64,000 nt of DNA from Pollutiaquabacter aromativorans (GTDB lineage: Bacteria; Bacteroidota; Bacteroidia; AKYH767-A; 2013-40CM-41-45), in NCBI GenBank assembly GCA_049177215.1, contig CP185379.1, forward strand, positions 1,674,001-1,738,000, given 5' to 3'. Made by a program: the position numbers and the translations under genes. Under the pieces are notes generated by a model. The model saw only the letters and a program-made list of their open reading frames with translations, searched no databases and was not told the origin of the DNA. Shown piece by piece: positions 28,133 to 37,343 of the stretch (position 1 is its first letter; each line of letters starts with the position of its first letter).

Positions 28133-29143
28133 ATGGCTACCCGAAAAACCTCCGCCATCGATACGCTTTTCCGGTCCATGGAAAAGCTCAACGTGCTCGT
28201 GATCGGCGACGTGATGTTGGACGCGTACCTCTGGGGCAACGTGGACCGGATCTCGCCGGAAGCACCTGTTCCGATCGTATCCATCCGCAAGAAGGAAAAC
28301 CGGCTTGGCGGCGCCGCCAACGTGGCGATCAACGTACGCGCTCTTGGTGCTACGCCCCTGCTCTGCTCGGTCATCGGCAGCGATACGAACGGCCGGGACT
28401 TCATCGAGCTGATGCAACAACTCGGTCTCAGCACCGAAGGGATCGTGCAGTCGCCGGATCGTCCGACCACCGTTAAAACGCGCGTGATCGGCAACAACCA
28501 TCAGATGCTGCGGGTCGACGAAGAATCGGATTCGGATATCCCCGTCGCGGAACGCAAGCAATTACTCGGACGTATCGAGAGTTTTCTCGATGTCCGTAAA
28601 GTCGATGTCATCGTATTTGAGGATTACGACAAAGGGATCATCAACAAAGCGCTGATCGAGGCCGTGGTCCGCATGGCACGATCCCGCCACATCCCCGTCG
28701 CAGTGGATCCCAAAAAACGAAACTTCAACCACTACCGGAATGTTACCCTCTTGAAACCCAATCTGAAGGAACTCCGGGAAGGCATGAAGCTGGATCTTGA
28801 TAAAAATGACCTGAACGCCATTAGTTCAGCGGTTCGCAAATTGTGCAAGGATCTCCAGCTCGGCTCGGTCTTGCTTACCCTCTCCGAAAAAGGCATCCTG
28901 CATTCCGACGGAACGGAGGAACTCCTCGTGCCTGCACATATCCGGAATATCGCGGATGTTTCCGGCGCAGGTGACACGGTCATCAGTGTGGCGGCTTGTT
29001 GCCTGGCACTGGGCGTTTCGCCCACGCTGTTGTCCAGCCTTTCGAATCTCGCCGGTGGACTGGTTTGCGAATCCGTGGGCGTTGTTCCGGTCGATAAGGA
29101 ACAATTATTCCGCGAAGCGAAGCGACTCAAACTCGGTGCCTGA
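28133..29143 (+). CDS. rfaE1: D-glycero-beta-D-manno-heptose 7-phosphate kinase (RfaE1/HldE kinase domain)
   Basis: The 336-residue PfkB/ribokinase-family enzyme has VIGDVMLDAYLWG at residues 22-34, the Gly-rich RLGGAANVAINV, and the catalytic GAGDT near the C-terminus. The opening and DRISPEAPVPIV are diagnostic of the heptose-phosphate kinase that feeds ADP-heptose synthesis for lipopolysaccharide. Only the kinase half of HldE is present; the adenylyltransferase must be encoded elsewhere. The frame opens at 28070 inside the aminotransferase gene, but the ATG at 28133 fits the family. Its stop overlaps the ubiE start. Confidence 0.9.
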   Translation: MATRKTSAIDTLFRSMEKLNVLVIGDVMLDAYLWGNVDRISPEAPVPIVSIRKKENRLGGAANVAINVRALGATPLLCSVIGSDTNGRDFIELMQQLGLSTEGIVQSPDRPTTVKTRVIGNNHQMLRVDEESDSDIPVAERKQLLGRIESFLDVRKVDVIVFEDYDKGIINKALIEAVVRMARSRHIPVAVDPKKRNFNHYRNVTLLKPNLKELREGMKLDLDKNDLNAISSAVRKLCKDLQLGSVLLTLSEKGILHSDGTEELLVPAHIRNIADVSGAGDTVISVAACCLALGVSPTLLSSLSNLAGGLVCESVGVVPVDKEQLFREAKRLKLGA

Positions 29144-29874
29144 TGGGAACGACGGTCAGACCGTATAAGGAATCGAATGCAGCGAAGAAAGATCAGGTCG
29201 CACGCATGTTCAACAACATCGCGTGGCGGTACGACTTTCTCAATCGCTTTCTATCGCTCGGGATCGATCGGGTATGGCGTAAAAAAGCCATTCGCACCCT
29301 CCGCCCCCATCAACCGCGTCAGGTACTCGACATCGCCACCGGTACGGGGGATCTCGCGATCGAAGCCTTGAAACTCAATCCCGACCAGGTTACCGGAGTT
29401 GACATTTCGGTCGACATGCTACGCATCGGTCGTGAGAAGCTGAAGCGAAAAGGACTCAGCGACAAGATTCACCTGCTGGAAGGAGATTCGGAAAAGCTTA
29501 TTTTCAACGACAATAAGTTCGATGCGGTGACCGTTGCTTTCGGGGTCCGGAATTTCGAGCACCTGCAGGACGGCCTCCGGGAAATACTCCGGGTCTTACG
29601 CCCCGGCGGAGTTGTCATGATCCTCGAATTTTCCCAGCCGCGAAACGCCCTGATGAATCGCCTCTACCAATTCTACTCAACCCGGATCACTCCCTGGTTC
29701 GGACGCAAGATTTCCAAAGATCCGCAGGCGTACACCTACCTTCACGAATCCATTGCCGCATTCCCTTCCGGTCAGGATTTTCTACGCATCATGGAATCCT
29801 GCGGATTTCAAAAGACCGTTGTGAAGCCTATGACCTTCGGCGTCGTTTCCATCTATACCGGTTTCAAGCCCTGA
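29143..29874 (+). CDS. ubiE: Demethylmenaquinone methyltransferase (UbiE/MenG)
   Basis: The 243-residue SAM-dependent enzyme has motif I DIATGTGDLAIE (about residues 64-75), RYDFLNRFLSLGIDRVWR and AFGVRNFEHLQDGLREI, all UbiE signatures. It methylates demethylmenaquinone in the last step of menaquinone synthesis, at the inner membrane. Translation is coupled to rfaE1 (TGATG overlap) and porT follows five bases after. The pairing of ubiE with porT is seen in many Bacteroidota. Confidence 0.93.
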   Translation: MGTTVRPYKESNAAKKDQVARMFNNIAWRYDFLNRFLSLGIDRVWRKKAIRTLRPHQPRQVLDIATGTGDLAIEALKLNPDQVTGVDISVDMLRIGREKLKRKGLSDKIHLLEGDSEKLIFNDNKFDAVTVAFGVRNFEHLQDGLREILRVLRPGGVVMILEFSQPRNALMNRLYQFYSTRITPWFGRKISKDPQAYTYLHESIAAFPSGQDFLRIMESCGFQKTVVKPMTFGVVSIYTGFKP

Positions 29875-29879
29875 TCGTT

Positions 29880-30599
29880 TTGCGCGGATTCAAAAACATA
29901 ACAGTGTTGGCCGGCTTGCTGCTCGTATTGCAGTGGACCGACTCCCGTGCGCAGTTACACACACAGCCGTTGAACCTGGGCCGTTACGACAAGCAAAAGA
30001 TCCACTTCGGTTTCAGCCTGGGTATCAACTCGGCGAACTTCCGGGTGAACCTGGCCGACGATCTGATGAATCGGGACAGCATCTATCGCGTCGATCCGGA
30101 TCCGGTGACGGGTTTGAATCTCGGGATCATCTCGAACCTGAGGATCGGCGATCACTTTGACCTGCGTTTCATCCCCGCACTGTCTTTTTGCCAGCGTGGA
30201 CTGGTGTATGACTTCGTGTACCCGGCCGGCGGAACCGCCACGGTCGTGAAGCAGGTGGAGTCCACCTACCTGGAGTTCCCCGTCATGCTGAAATTCAAAA
30301 GTCGACGGGTGAACAATTACCGCGTATACGTGCTCGGCGGCGGGCGCTACTCGATCGACATGGTCTCCCAAGCCAAAGTGAAGCAGAAGGATAAGGACAT
30401 TATCAAGCTCAGCCGAAACGACTATGGCTACGAGATCGGGATCGGGTTCGACTTTTATCTCGAATATTTCAAGTTCTCTCCGGAGATCAAAATGTTCCAG
30501 GGTCTTCCGAATTTGCTTGTCCGGGAGAATACTCCCTACAGTTCGCCTATCGACGCCTTGAACTCCAAGATCTTTTTCCTGACCTTCAACTTCGAATAA
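29880..30599 (+). CDS. porT: PorT, outer-membrane protein of the type IX secretion/gliding system
   Basis: The 239-residue protein begins at a TTG codon (an ATG is not available near the signal peptide). It has a signal peptide (about residues 5-24), then an eight-stranded beta-barrel pattern ending in an aromatic-rich final strand (FFLTFNFE). GINSANFRV, the YLEFPVMLKFKS strand and the RYSIDM strand are typical. PorT is needed for type IX secretion and assembly in Porphyromonas and Flavobacterium. Position directly behind ubiE supports the call. It fits the secreted proteins elsewhere in the window that end in type IX sorting domains. Confidence 0.88.
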   Translation: MRGFKNITVLAGLLLVLQWTDSRAQLHTQPLNLGRYDKQKIHFGFSLGINSANFRVNLADDLMNRDSIYRVDPDPVTGLNLGIISNLRIGDHFDLRFIPALSFCQRGLVYDFVYPAGGTATVVKQVESTYLEFPVMLKFKSRRVNNYRVYVLGGGRYSIDMVSQAKVKQKDKDIIKLSRNDYGYEIGIGFDFYLEYFKFSPEIKMFQGLPNLLVRENTPYSSPIDALNSKIFFLTFNFE

Positions 30600-30626
30600 G
30601 CTTCAGGCCTTCCGGGCCATCCCACT

Positions 30627-32204
30627 ATGATTCATTCGCTCGAGCTGGTCCTTCTTCCCGAAGAGGCGGCAGACCAATCGGCACAAATGCGGCAGGCGGC
30701 TTCGCTGCTCAGGGTACCGCCCTCCCGCATTCGGCTGGTACTGCGCAAGCGTTCCATCGATGCCCGTGGCCGACAGGTTCGCATACGGTTATTCGTGGAT
30801 GCCTATGTCGACGAACTACCGGCGCCTCCCGTCGATCTTTCCACCCTCTATCAATTCAGGAAAGACGTATCCAACGCACCAACCGTCGTTGTCATTGGCC
30901 TGGGCCCGGCAGGAATGTTCGCAGCGTTGAGGCTGATCGAACTGGGCTATCGCCCGCTCGTGATAGAACGCGGCAAGGATGTTCGTAGCCGCCGACGCGA
31001 CCTTGCCTTACTCAACCGCGCGGGTGAAGTCGACCCGGATTCCAACTATTGCTTCGGCGAGGGCGGCGCGGGTACTTATTCCGATGGAAAGCTATACACA
31101 CGTTCCGGAAAGCGAGGCGACATTCAGCGCATCTTGTCGATCCTGGTACTCCACGGCGCCGATCCTTCCATCCTCATCGATGCGCATCCGCACATCGGCA
31201 CCAACCGATTGCCGCAGGTGGTTCAGGCAATTCGTCAAACCATCCTCGATGCGGGAGGAGAAATTCGCTTCTCTTCACGATTGACCGATCTCCAGATAAC
31301 TGAGGAGCGACTTCGGACTGTAACGGTGACCAGTGTGGAAACCGGCACGGAGACTGAACTGCCGGCACAGGACCTGATCCTGGCAACGGGGCATTCAGCA
31401 CGTGATGTGTATGAATTGCTTTTTCGGAAAGGCGTACTCCTGGAAGCAAAGCCGTTCGCCCTTGGTGTCCGGGTGGAACATCCGCAAGGCATCATCGATG
31501 CGGCCCAGTATCATAGTCCCGTACGCAGCAATTGGCTGCCGCCCGCCAGTTATTCGCTGACTTGTCAGGTGGATGACCGCGGTGTCTACTCCTTTTGCAT
31601 GTGCCCGGGTGGGATCATCGCACCGGCCGCCACCGCGCAGGGTGAAGTGGTGGTCAACGGCTGGTCACCTTCCAAACGCAATAACCCCTACGCGAATTCC
31701 GGCATGGTGGTAAGCGTTGGGTTAGCGGATTTTCTTCCCTATGATGCTGCTGGCGCATTGTCGGGCTTGCGATTTCAAGCCGAAGTTGAACAGCAAGCCT
31801 TCCGGGCCGGAGGAGGAAAATTGGTGGCGCCTGCCCAGCGCCTGATCGATTTCTGTGAACGCAAGGCAAGTCGCGATCTGCCCGATTGCTCTTACTTACC
31901 GGGAATTCGTCCGGTAAAGCTCGACGAAGTATTACCCACCACGGTGTCCAGTGCGTTACGCGAAGGACTGAAGCAATTCGGAAAGAAGATGAAAGGCTAC
32001 TTTACGAACGAAGCCGTGCTGGTCGCAACCGAATCCCGGACCTCTTCGCCTGTGCGGATTCCGAGAGACCGGGAAACGCTCATGCATCCGCAAATCGCGG
32101 GACTCTTCCCTTGTGCCGAAGGAGCGGGATATGCCGGTGGAATCGTGTCAGCGGCCATGGACGGTGAGCGCTGTGCCGAGCAATTGGTCAAAAGAAGAGG
32201 CTGA
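30627..32204 (+). CDS. FAD-dependent oxidoreductase of unknown substrate (COG2509-like)
   Basis: The 525-residue protein has an N-terminal ferredoxin-like extension (about residues 1-80), then the dinucleotide fold VVVIGLGPAGMFAALR (about 88-103) and VIERGKDV. CFGEGGAGTYSDGKLYTR is characteristic of this uncharacterised flavoprotein family. A second FAD motif is near the end (LFPCAEGAGYAGGIVSAAMDG). It begins 27 bp after porT and is likely the end of the operon; its stop abuts the convergent methyltransferase gene. Substrate and physiological role are unknown. Confidence 0.85.
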   Translation: MIHSLELVLLPEEAADQSAQMRQAASLLRVPPSRIRLVLRKRSIDARGRQVRIRLFVDAYVDELPAPPVDLSTLYQFRKDVSNAPTVVVIGLGPAGMFAALRLIELGYRPLVIERGKDVRSRRRDLALLNRAGEVDPDSNYCFGEGGAGTYSDGKLYTRSGKRGDIQRILSILVLHGADPSILIDAHPHIGTNRLPQVVQAIRQTILDAGGEIRFSSRLTDLQITEERLRTVTVTSVETGTETELPAQDLILATGHSARDVYELLFRKGVLLEAKPFALGVRVEHPQGIIDAAQYHSPVRSNWLPPASYSLTCQVDDRGVYSFCMCPGGIIAPAATAQGEVVVNGWSPSKRNNPYANSGMVVSVGLADFLPYDAAGALSGLRFQAEVEQQAFRAGGGKLVAPAQRLIDFCERKASRDLPDCSYLPGIRPVKLDEVLPTTVSSALREGLKQFGKKMKGYFTNEAVLVATESRTSSPVRIPRDRETLMHPQIAGLFPCAEGAGYAGGIVSAAMDGERCAEQLVKRRG

Positions 32205-32993
32205 TCACTGATCCGGATGCACGCGCCGGTATTCGGCCAGCAGCACAGCGGAACTTACTGCTACATTGAGCGATTCGGGGCCCTGTCCGCTCTTGAAGTA
32301 TCCCGGTATGGAGATTCGTTCCGTACAACAACTTAAGACCTCCGGACGAATTCCCTCCGATTCATTTCCCAATACCAGGCAGGCACTTTTCGGAAACCGG
32401 CTTTTGAATAAGTCCGGTCCATCCATCGTTGCCGCGAGTACCGGATGAGCGGTTGCGGCGATGTATGCCGCAAGAAAGGTATCCAGCTTTGTGCGACGGA
32501 TCTTGGTTCTGAAGAGCGATCCCATCGCCGCTTGCACGACCTTGGGATTGAACTCTTCCACCGTATCCTCTGATACGACAAGCGAGGGTAAACCGAACCA
32601 ATCTGCAATACGCAAGATGGTTCCCAGGTTCCCGGGATCTCGTATTCCATCCAAAACCAACACAAGATGATCTGACGGAACAACCTCGTCATGAGAAGTT
32701 GCAGGCTTCCGGATAACCGCCAAGCCGTCCGGAGCTGTACTCAGGCTCGACATGCGGTCCAATTGCTGGCGGGTACATTCCACAAATTCGATTCCAGCCG
32801 AAGCAGCAGGATGCGACTTCATCCGGTGCAGGAATTCAGGTGTACCGGCAATCAGGCTGACCGTCATTCCGGTCTGCAAGGCTTCTTCCACCACCTTATA
32901 ACCCTCGGCCAGGAAGCATCCCTCCTCCTCCCGGAATTTCTTCTGGTGCAGGGACCGGACCCACTTCAACTGATTGTTGGAGAGCATGCTCAT
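32205..32993 (-). CDS. TrmH/SpoU-family RNA 2'-O-methyltransferase
   Basis: The 262-residue protein has an N-terminal substrate-binding domain (about residues 1-95, starting NNQLKWVRSLHQKKFR) and a C-terminal SPOUT knotted domain. All three SPOUT motifs are seen: LDGIRDPGNLGTILRIADWFG, VLGNESEGI and SLNVAVSSAVLL. It methylates the ribose of a tRNA or 23S rRNA nucleotide using SAM; the target is not readable from sequence. Its ATG overlaps the stop of the upstream phosphoesterase gene (ATGA). A second ATG (32987) is a possible start. Confidence 0.9.
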   Translation of the reverse strand: MSMLSNNQLKWVRSLHQKKFREEEGCFLAEGYKVVEEALQTGMTVSLIAGTPEFLHRMKSHPAASAGIEFVECTRQQLDRMSSLSTAPDGLAVIRKPATSHDEVVPSDHLVLVLDGIRDPGNLGTILRIADWFGLPSLVVSEDTVEEFNPKVVQAAMGSLFRTKIRRTKLDTFLAAYIAATAHPVLAATMDGPDLFKSRFPKSACLVLGNESEGIRPEVLSCCTERISIPGYFKSGQGPESLNVAVSSAVLLAEYRRVHPDQ

Positions 32994-34228
32994 GCGCGGC
33001 TGAACTCAAATACGGTAATCTCCGGCAAGATACCGACACGTCCCGGATAACCGAGAAATCCGAGGCCGCGGTTCACATACAAATGCTGGCGTCCGGCATC
33101 ATACAAATCGGCCCACTCCTTATACACATATTGAACCGGGCTCCACCGGAAACCGGGGATCTCAACACCGAATTGGAAGCCATGGGTATGTCCGGAAAGG
33201 GTCAGGTCAATGAACGGATGATTCACCACCTCGGCTTTCCAATGGGAAGGATCGTGCGATAACAAGATGTTGACCGGCGCGGGCGTAAAGCCGTTCAACG
33301 CTTTACCAAGGTCGCCGTAGCGGGAGAAGTTCGCGCGCGCGCTCCAATTCTCAACGCCCAGCAGTCCGATGCGATCGCCATTTCGTTCGATGAACGTATG
33401 CTCGTTGAGCAACAGGTTCCAGCCGAAGTCGGCGTGGAGACGCTTGAGTTTTTCAAGGTTATCCGCCTTCTCCGCCTGGGTTTTCCACCGGAAATAATCA
33501 CCATAGTCATGATTACCCAGTATCGAATGTACGCCCAGAGGAGCTTTCAATCGGGAGAGAGCATCCCGGTGTTCAACCGCTTCTTCGTGCCGGTCGTTCA
33601 CCAGGTCCCCGGTGAAGAAGATGATATCCGGTGATTCGTTTTGGATCAGTTCAACGGCGCGCTCCAGTGGTTTGCGGTCCAGGAAGCTTCCGGTATGTAT
33701 GTCGGAAATCTGTACAGCCCGCAGTCCTTCAAAACCCGGTGGGAGATTCGGCAACTTCAGTCGCACGCGCTTCACCTGATAACGATAGGCTCCTCCGGTC
33801 ATGCCGTACAGCATCGACAGCAACGGAATACTCCCGACGACAAAGCCCAGGCGTACCAGAAACTGATAACGGCTGATCCCGCCCGCGACGGTAACATCCC
33901 CGGAGCTGAAGAGCTTGGATGCTCCCCAACGGAAGACCCGAAGAATGTCGTCGGTGGCCAGGAACAGACTGAAGATGATCTTGGATAGGTAGAAGATGAC
34001 GACAATCGCGAATGCATAAGTGCGAAACACCCGCGGCCAGGTGTGCCAGTCGATCCATTGGCCGGTCAGCATGACGCCGTAGCCGAATAGGGCGATTGCC
34101 CAGTAGATCAGGACGGTGATCCGTTGCGTGGAGGGCGCACGCTGGGCTACCAGAAAACGAACACCCTGGAAGACATACAGGTCGACCAACAAGAGGATGA
34201 AGAGGAGAATGAAAAAGCGGGTCAGCAT
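32990..34228 (-). CDS. Membrane-bound metallophosphoesterase (YkuE-like)
   Basis: The 412-residue protein has four N-terminal helices in the first 140 residues, then a calcineurin-like phosphoesterase domain. Motifs in order are QISDIHTGSF, FTGDLVNDR, LGNHDYGDY, LSHDPSHW and LSGHTHGFQ, so both metals should be bound. The closing VNRGLGFLGYPGRVGI segment with the His/Gly loops is typical of the YkuE group. It may act on envelope lipids or phosphodiesters on the outer face of the membrane; this is inference. It is cotranscribed with the TrmH gene. Confidence 0.88.
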   Translation of the reverse strand: MLTRFFILLFILLLVDLYVFQGVRFLVAQRAPSTQRITVLIYWAIALFGYGVMLTGQWIDWHTWPRVFRTYAFAIVVIFYLSKIIFSLFLATDDILRVFRWGASKLFSSGDVTVAGGISRYQFLVRLGFVVGSIPLLSMLYGMTGGAYRYQVKRVRLKLPNLPPGFEGLRAVQISDIHTGSFLDRKPLERAVELIQNESPDIIFFTGDLVNDRHEEAVEHRDALSRLKAPLGVHSILGNHDYGDYFRWKTQAEKADNLEKLKRLHADFGWNLLLNEHTFIERNGDRIGLLGVENWSARANFSRYGDLGKALNGFTPAPVNILLSHDPSHWKAEVVNHPFIDLTLSGHTHGFQFGVEIPGFRWSPVQYVYKEWADLYDAGRQHLYVNRGLGFLGYPGRVGILPEITVFEFSRA

Positions 34229-34294
34229 GGGAGGATCAACTCGCAGCGGTTGCGAAGGGGTATCTCGTCAGACGTTTGCGGCGTAGATTTATTG

Positions 34295-34951
34295 TCAGGG
34301 GAACAAACGGAAAATGCGCCACTTGCCTGAATTCCGGGAACGCTCATAGATGATCCTGTCGTGTAACCGGCTGGGACGGCCTTGCCAGAATTCGATGTGA
34401 TGCGGTTTCAGTCGGTAACCTCCCCAGTGCGGGGGTCGAGCTACCGCCTTCCCCTCGAATTTCTTTTCCAATAGCTCCAGCCGTTCGACGAGCGCATGCC
34501 GGTCATTCAATTCACGGCTTTGGTCGGAAGCCCAGGCACCCAACTGGCTTTCGCGGGGGCGGGTCTTGAAGTAGGCATCGGAGGCTTTTGCGCTCAGCTT
34601 CTCGATGGTCCCCAATATCCGGACCTGTCGTTGTAATTCCGGCCAAAAGAAATTGAGACACGCCTGTTTGTTGTCTGCCATTTGTGTCCCTTTGCGGCTC
34701 TGATAATTCGTAAAGAACGTGAACCCGGTCTTGTCGACATCGCGAAGCAGGACGATGCGTGCATCCGGCTGTTTCTTCTTGTTGACTGTGGCGAGCGTCA
34801 TGGCGTTTGGTTCGTTCACTTCCGCTTCGAGTGCCTGCTCCATCCACTTCGCAAATTGCCGGAGCGGGTTCTTTTCAACATCCGATTCGTTCAACTCGAA
34901 GGCCGAAAAGTCGGTCCGCAAATGCCGGATGATATCGCTGATCTGACGCAT
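34295..34951 (-). CDS. pdxH: Pyridoxine/pyridoxamine 5'-phosphate oxidase
   Basis: The 218-residue FMN enzyme makes pyridoxal 5'-phosphate in the last step of the vitamin B6 route. Diagnostic segments are PNAMTLATVNKKKQPDARIVLL, YFKTRPRESQLGAWAS, WGGYRLKPHHIEFWQG and RLHDRIIYER, with the C-terminal RIFRLFP present. Length is normal. Three bases separate it from bcp upstream, so the two form an operon. Confidence 0.95.
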   Translation of the reverse strand: MRQISDIIRHLRTDFSAFELNESDVEKNPLRQFAKWMEQALEAEVNEPNAMTLATVNKKKQPDARIVLLRDVDKTGFTFFTNYQSRKGTQMADNKQACLNFFWPELQRQVRILGTIEKLSAKASDAYFKTRPRESQLGAWASDQSRELNDRHALVERLELLEKKFEGKAVARPPHWGGYRLKPHHIEFWQGRPSRLHDRIIYERSRNSGKWRIFRLFP

Positions 34952-34954
34952 GGG

Positions 34955-35431
34955 TTATGCTTGTTCGGTTAGGATTTGTTCCGCATGCCGGGCGGAATCT
35001 ACTGATTCGATGATCCGTTCAATCCGGCCTTGCTCATCGATTAAAAAAGTGGTCCGGATGATGCCCATGTACTTTCGACCGAAGAGCACCTTCTGACCAT
35101 ACACCTTGAAGGCATTCACCAGTTCCTGCTGATCGTCCACCAACAGGTCGTATGGAAGGTCATACTTGTCGATAAAGCGACGGTGCGACTTTTCCGAGTC
35201 CATACTCACTCCTACGACCTCATATCCGCTCTTCTTCAATTTCTTGTAATGATCCCGAAGATTACAGGCTTCCTTCGTACAGGTTTCCGTATTATCCTTG
35301 GGATAAAAGAACAAGACCAGTTTTCGTCCGAGGAAATCGGAATGATTTACTGTTTTTCCATCCTGGTTTTTCAAGCTAAAAGCAGGGATCTTATCACCTA
35401 TTTGCAACGCTCCGGATCGCTTTTTAGCCAT
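34955..35431 (-). CDS. bcp: Thiol peroxidase, Bcp/PrxQ peroxiredoxin
   Basis: The 158-residue enzyme reduces hydroperoxides. The peroxidatic Cys is in FYPKDNTETCTKEACNLRD (about residue 52), and the second Cys five residues later is the resolving Cys typical of PrxQ/Bcp. The catalytic Thr and Arg environment (YPKDNTETC, RTTFLID) is intact. It leads the bcp-pdxH pair and diverges from yqgE across 166 bp. Confidence 0.93.
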   Translation of the reverse strand: MAKKRSGALQIGDKIPAFSLKNQDGKTVNHSDFLGRKLVLFFYPKDNTETCTKEACNLRDHYKKLKKSGYEVVGVSMDSEKSHRRFIDKYDLPYDLLVDDQQELVNAFKVYGQKVLFGRKYMGIIRTTFLIDEQGRIERIIESVDSARHAEQILTEQA

Positions 35432-35597
35432 TTTTTAAGGAATTTCGCAGCCTGCTCAGGATGTAAGTTTTACCTATGGAATGAATGAACTCCTCCTGAA
35501 AACAGGGGTAAAACTACGAGAAAAACAAATGAGAGCCTTTTGGGTTTCAACTCTTCCGGGAGTCTGGCCCAGGGCTTGACTGACCTGATCAACGATT

Positions 35598-36164
35598 ATG
35601 CGTAAGCTGATACACCTCGAACCGAAAGTCGGCCGTATCCTGGTTTCCGAACCCTTTCTGATGGATTCCTACTTCAAGCGTTCCGTGATTCTTCTGGGAG
35701 AGCATGGCGAAGAGGGGACCGTAGGATTTATCCTGAACAAACCGACCGATCTGGGTCTCAACGACGCGTTGGAAGACTTTCCGCCGTTCGAAGTTCCCCT
35801 GTATTTCGGCGGCCCGGTTCAGACGGATACGATCCACTTCCTCCACACCATCGGAGCCAAGCTGGAAGGAAGCAAAGAGATCCTTCCGGGTATCTGGTGG
35901 GGCGGTAGTTTGGAGATGCTTAAACTGATGATCGATACGCATCAGGTTGGCAAGGACGACATCCGATTTTTCGCCGGCTATTCCGGTTGGGAACCCAACC
36001 AGTTAAACGATGAACTGCGCAGTAAGACCTGGCTGGTATCCAATTGCCAAAAGGTATTTGCCTTCTCCGATCATCCGGAAGACCTCTGGGGAGAAGTCCT
36101 GCGTTCCATGGGAAGTTCCTATGCCGTACTCGCGAATTTCCCGGAAGACCCTTCGCTGAATTGA
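35598..36164 (+). CDS. yqgE: YqgE/AlgH family protein (UPF0301)
   Basis: The 188-residue protein has the family pattern GRILVSEPFLMDSYFKRSVI, VGFILNKPTD, YFGGPVQTD and GYSGWEPNQL. It is widespread and small, with a compact fold and no catalytic motif; AlgH is linked to alginate regulation in Pseudomonas, but its biochemical role is unknown. The stop is followed by a repetitive intergenic stretch. Confidence 0.93.
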   Translation: MRKLIHLEPKVGRILVSEPFLMDSYFKRSVILLGEHGEEGTVGFILNKPTDLGLNDALEDFPPFEVPLYFGGPVQTDTIHFLHTIGAKLEGSKEILPGIWWGGSLEMLKLMIDTHQVGKDDIRFFAGYSGWEPNQLNDELRSKTWLVSNCQKVFAFSDHPEDLWGEVLRSMGSSYAVLANFPEDPSLN

Positions 36165-36184
36165 TGTAGTGAAGTCGAACCGAG

Positions 36185-36286
36185 ACTGAGGGACGTGAGA
36201 CGAGGGACGAGGGACGAGGGACGAGGGACGTGAGACGAGGGACGAGGGACGTGAGACGAGGGACGAGGGTCGAGGGAGCAGGGACG
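36185..36286. repeat. Purine-rich 7-bp tandem array between yqgE and tRNA-Pro
   Basis: Thirteen near-identical heptamers, GACGAGG with GACGTGA interspersed, run from 36192, ending in divergent copies. The whole gap 36165-36476 holds no gene; it contains this array, then about 130 bp of ordinary AT-rich sequence and the tRNA promoter. Open frames crossing it encode seven-residue repeats only because 7 bp is out of phase with codons. Confidence 0.9.
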
Positions 36287-36422
36287 TTGATCAAAGACTA
36301 TTCGTGCCGTTTTAGGTTTTAGCTTCTTGTCACCCAGCAATTTCGATAGCTTACATCGTTGATTATCAACTGACTATTCAGCGTTTCAAAAAGCATCTGA
36401 TCACATTCCTGGCTTGTCATTC

Positions 36423-36452
36423 TTGCTATTTTATTCGATTTTCCTACCTTTG
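36423..36452 (+). promoter_or_regulatory. Promoter of tRNA-Pro
   Basis: TTG at 36423-36425 and TACCTTTG at 36445-36452, 19 bp apart, match the Bacteroidota consensus (TTTG-N19-21-TAnnTTTG). The box ends 24 bp before the mature tRNA 5' end, leaving a short 5' leader for RNase P. Confidence 0.6.
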
Positions 36453-36476
36453 CCGTCCCCAAAACAGCGGGGAATT

Positions 36477-36550
36477 CGGGGTGTAGCTTAGCCTGGTAGA
36501 GCGCTACGTTCGGGACGTAGAGGCCGGAGGTTCGAATCCTCTCACCCCGA
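36477..36550 (+). tRNA. tRNA-Pro, anticodon CGG
   Basis: A 74-base cloverleaf: acceptor CGGGGTG / CACCCCG with discriminator A, anticodon stem CTACG / CGTAG with loop TTCGGGA (anticodon CGG, codon CCG), and T-arm GGAGG-TTCGAAT-CCTCT. The CCA end is not encoded, so it must be added. The gene lies between two heptamer arrays. Confidence 0.95.
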
Positions 36551-36560
36551 CAGCATAGTT

Positions 36561-36590
36561 AAAAGCCTTCCAGTGATGGGGGGCTTTTTT
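36561..36590 (+). terminator. Terminator after tRNA-Pro
   Basis: AAAAGCC pairs with GGCTTTT across a short loop and is followed by a T-run, 11 bases after the tRNA. Confidence 0.65.
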
Positions 36591-36597
36591 TGTTAGG

Positions 36598-36715
36598 GAC
36601 GTGGGGCGAGGGACTAGGTGCGAGGAACAAGGTGCGGGTGCGAAAGACGAGGGACGTGGGATGAGCGACGAGGGACGTGGTGCGAGGTGCGAGGTGCGAG
36701 GTGCGGAAAACGAGG
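36598..36715. repeat. Degenerate 7-bp array after tRNA-Pro
   Basis: About 17 divergent copies of the family seen before the tRNA gene (GACGAGG, GACGTGG, TGCGAGG and others) keep a 7-bp period except for one 6-bp unit. The copies are more diverged than in the array before the tRNA. The gap 36551-36970 contains no gene, only this array, a second array of another family, and the tmRNA promoter. Confidence 0.85.
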
Positions 36716-36835
36716 TACCGGAGGTTCTTTCAGTAAAGAATAATGTGCCTTCGTATCACGGCTTAGCGAACCGTTCGAACGATAGGGTTTTGCATTTTCC
36801 TACAAGACACAACCAGTAACCATTCCAACCAACGC

Positions 36836-36938
<103 letters not shown>

Positions 36939-36951
36939 CATCCACTTTTCG

Positions 36952-36959
36952 TATCTTTG
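36952..36959 (+). promoter_or_regulatory. -7 promoter box of tmRNA
   Basis: TATCTTTG matches TAnnTTTG exactly and ends 11 bp before the tmRNA 5' end. No TTTG is visible at the -33 position because the upstream sequence is the C-rich array. Confidence 0.5.
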
Positions 36960-36970
36960 CATCTACCTAT

Positions 36971-37335
36971 GGGGCTGACCGGTTTTGACAGCTGGATGAA
37001 TCGTTCCGTAAGCATGCCGAGCGTCGTTAGTCAGGCTCGTTAATCCCGGCTTTCAAAGATTAGTTGGCAACACCAACTACGCGTTGGCTGCTTAATCAGA
37101 CCGATTAACCAGATCCGACTGTTTCCTGGAGACCTGCTCACCCGTCTCCTGTACGGAAGCATCGCATGGTGAGTGGGCAGACGCAAGGTTCCGTAGCGGC
37201 TGCCGAGATCAACGGGACTAAGCCTGCAGGTCGCCATCGTCCGGCAGCCGGCGGGTCGAAAATCAAAGGCCGATAAGCATGTAGAAAGCGGGGTTATTCC
37301 CGGTTTGGACGCGGGTTCGACTCCCGCCAGCTCCA
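36971..37335 (+). ncRNA. ssrA: Transfer-messenger RNA (tmRNA)
   Basis: The 5' end GGGGCTGACCGG pairs with the 3' end CAGCTCC, and a tRNA-like T-arm (GCGGGTTCGACTCCCGC) precedes it. The tag reading frame, with resume codon GGC at 37066, encodes GNTNYALAA and stops with TAA at 37095. The ALAA end is the proteolysis signal for ClpXP-type proteases, and the tag resembles other Bacteroidota tags (GENNYALAA-like). The 3' CCA is not encoded. tmRNA rescues stalled ribosomes together with SmpB. Confidence 0.97.
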
Positions 37336-37343
37336 CCTCCATC

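Noticed and set aside
35920..36294. A minus-strand frame with a seven-residue repeat (SLVPRLT)
   Set aside because: It is produced by the 7-bp DNA array and by antisense of yqgE; not a protein repeat.
36185..36715. A CRISPR array
   Set aside because: The units are 7 bp with no spacers, and no cas gene is present.
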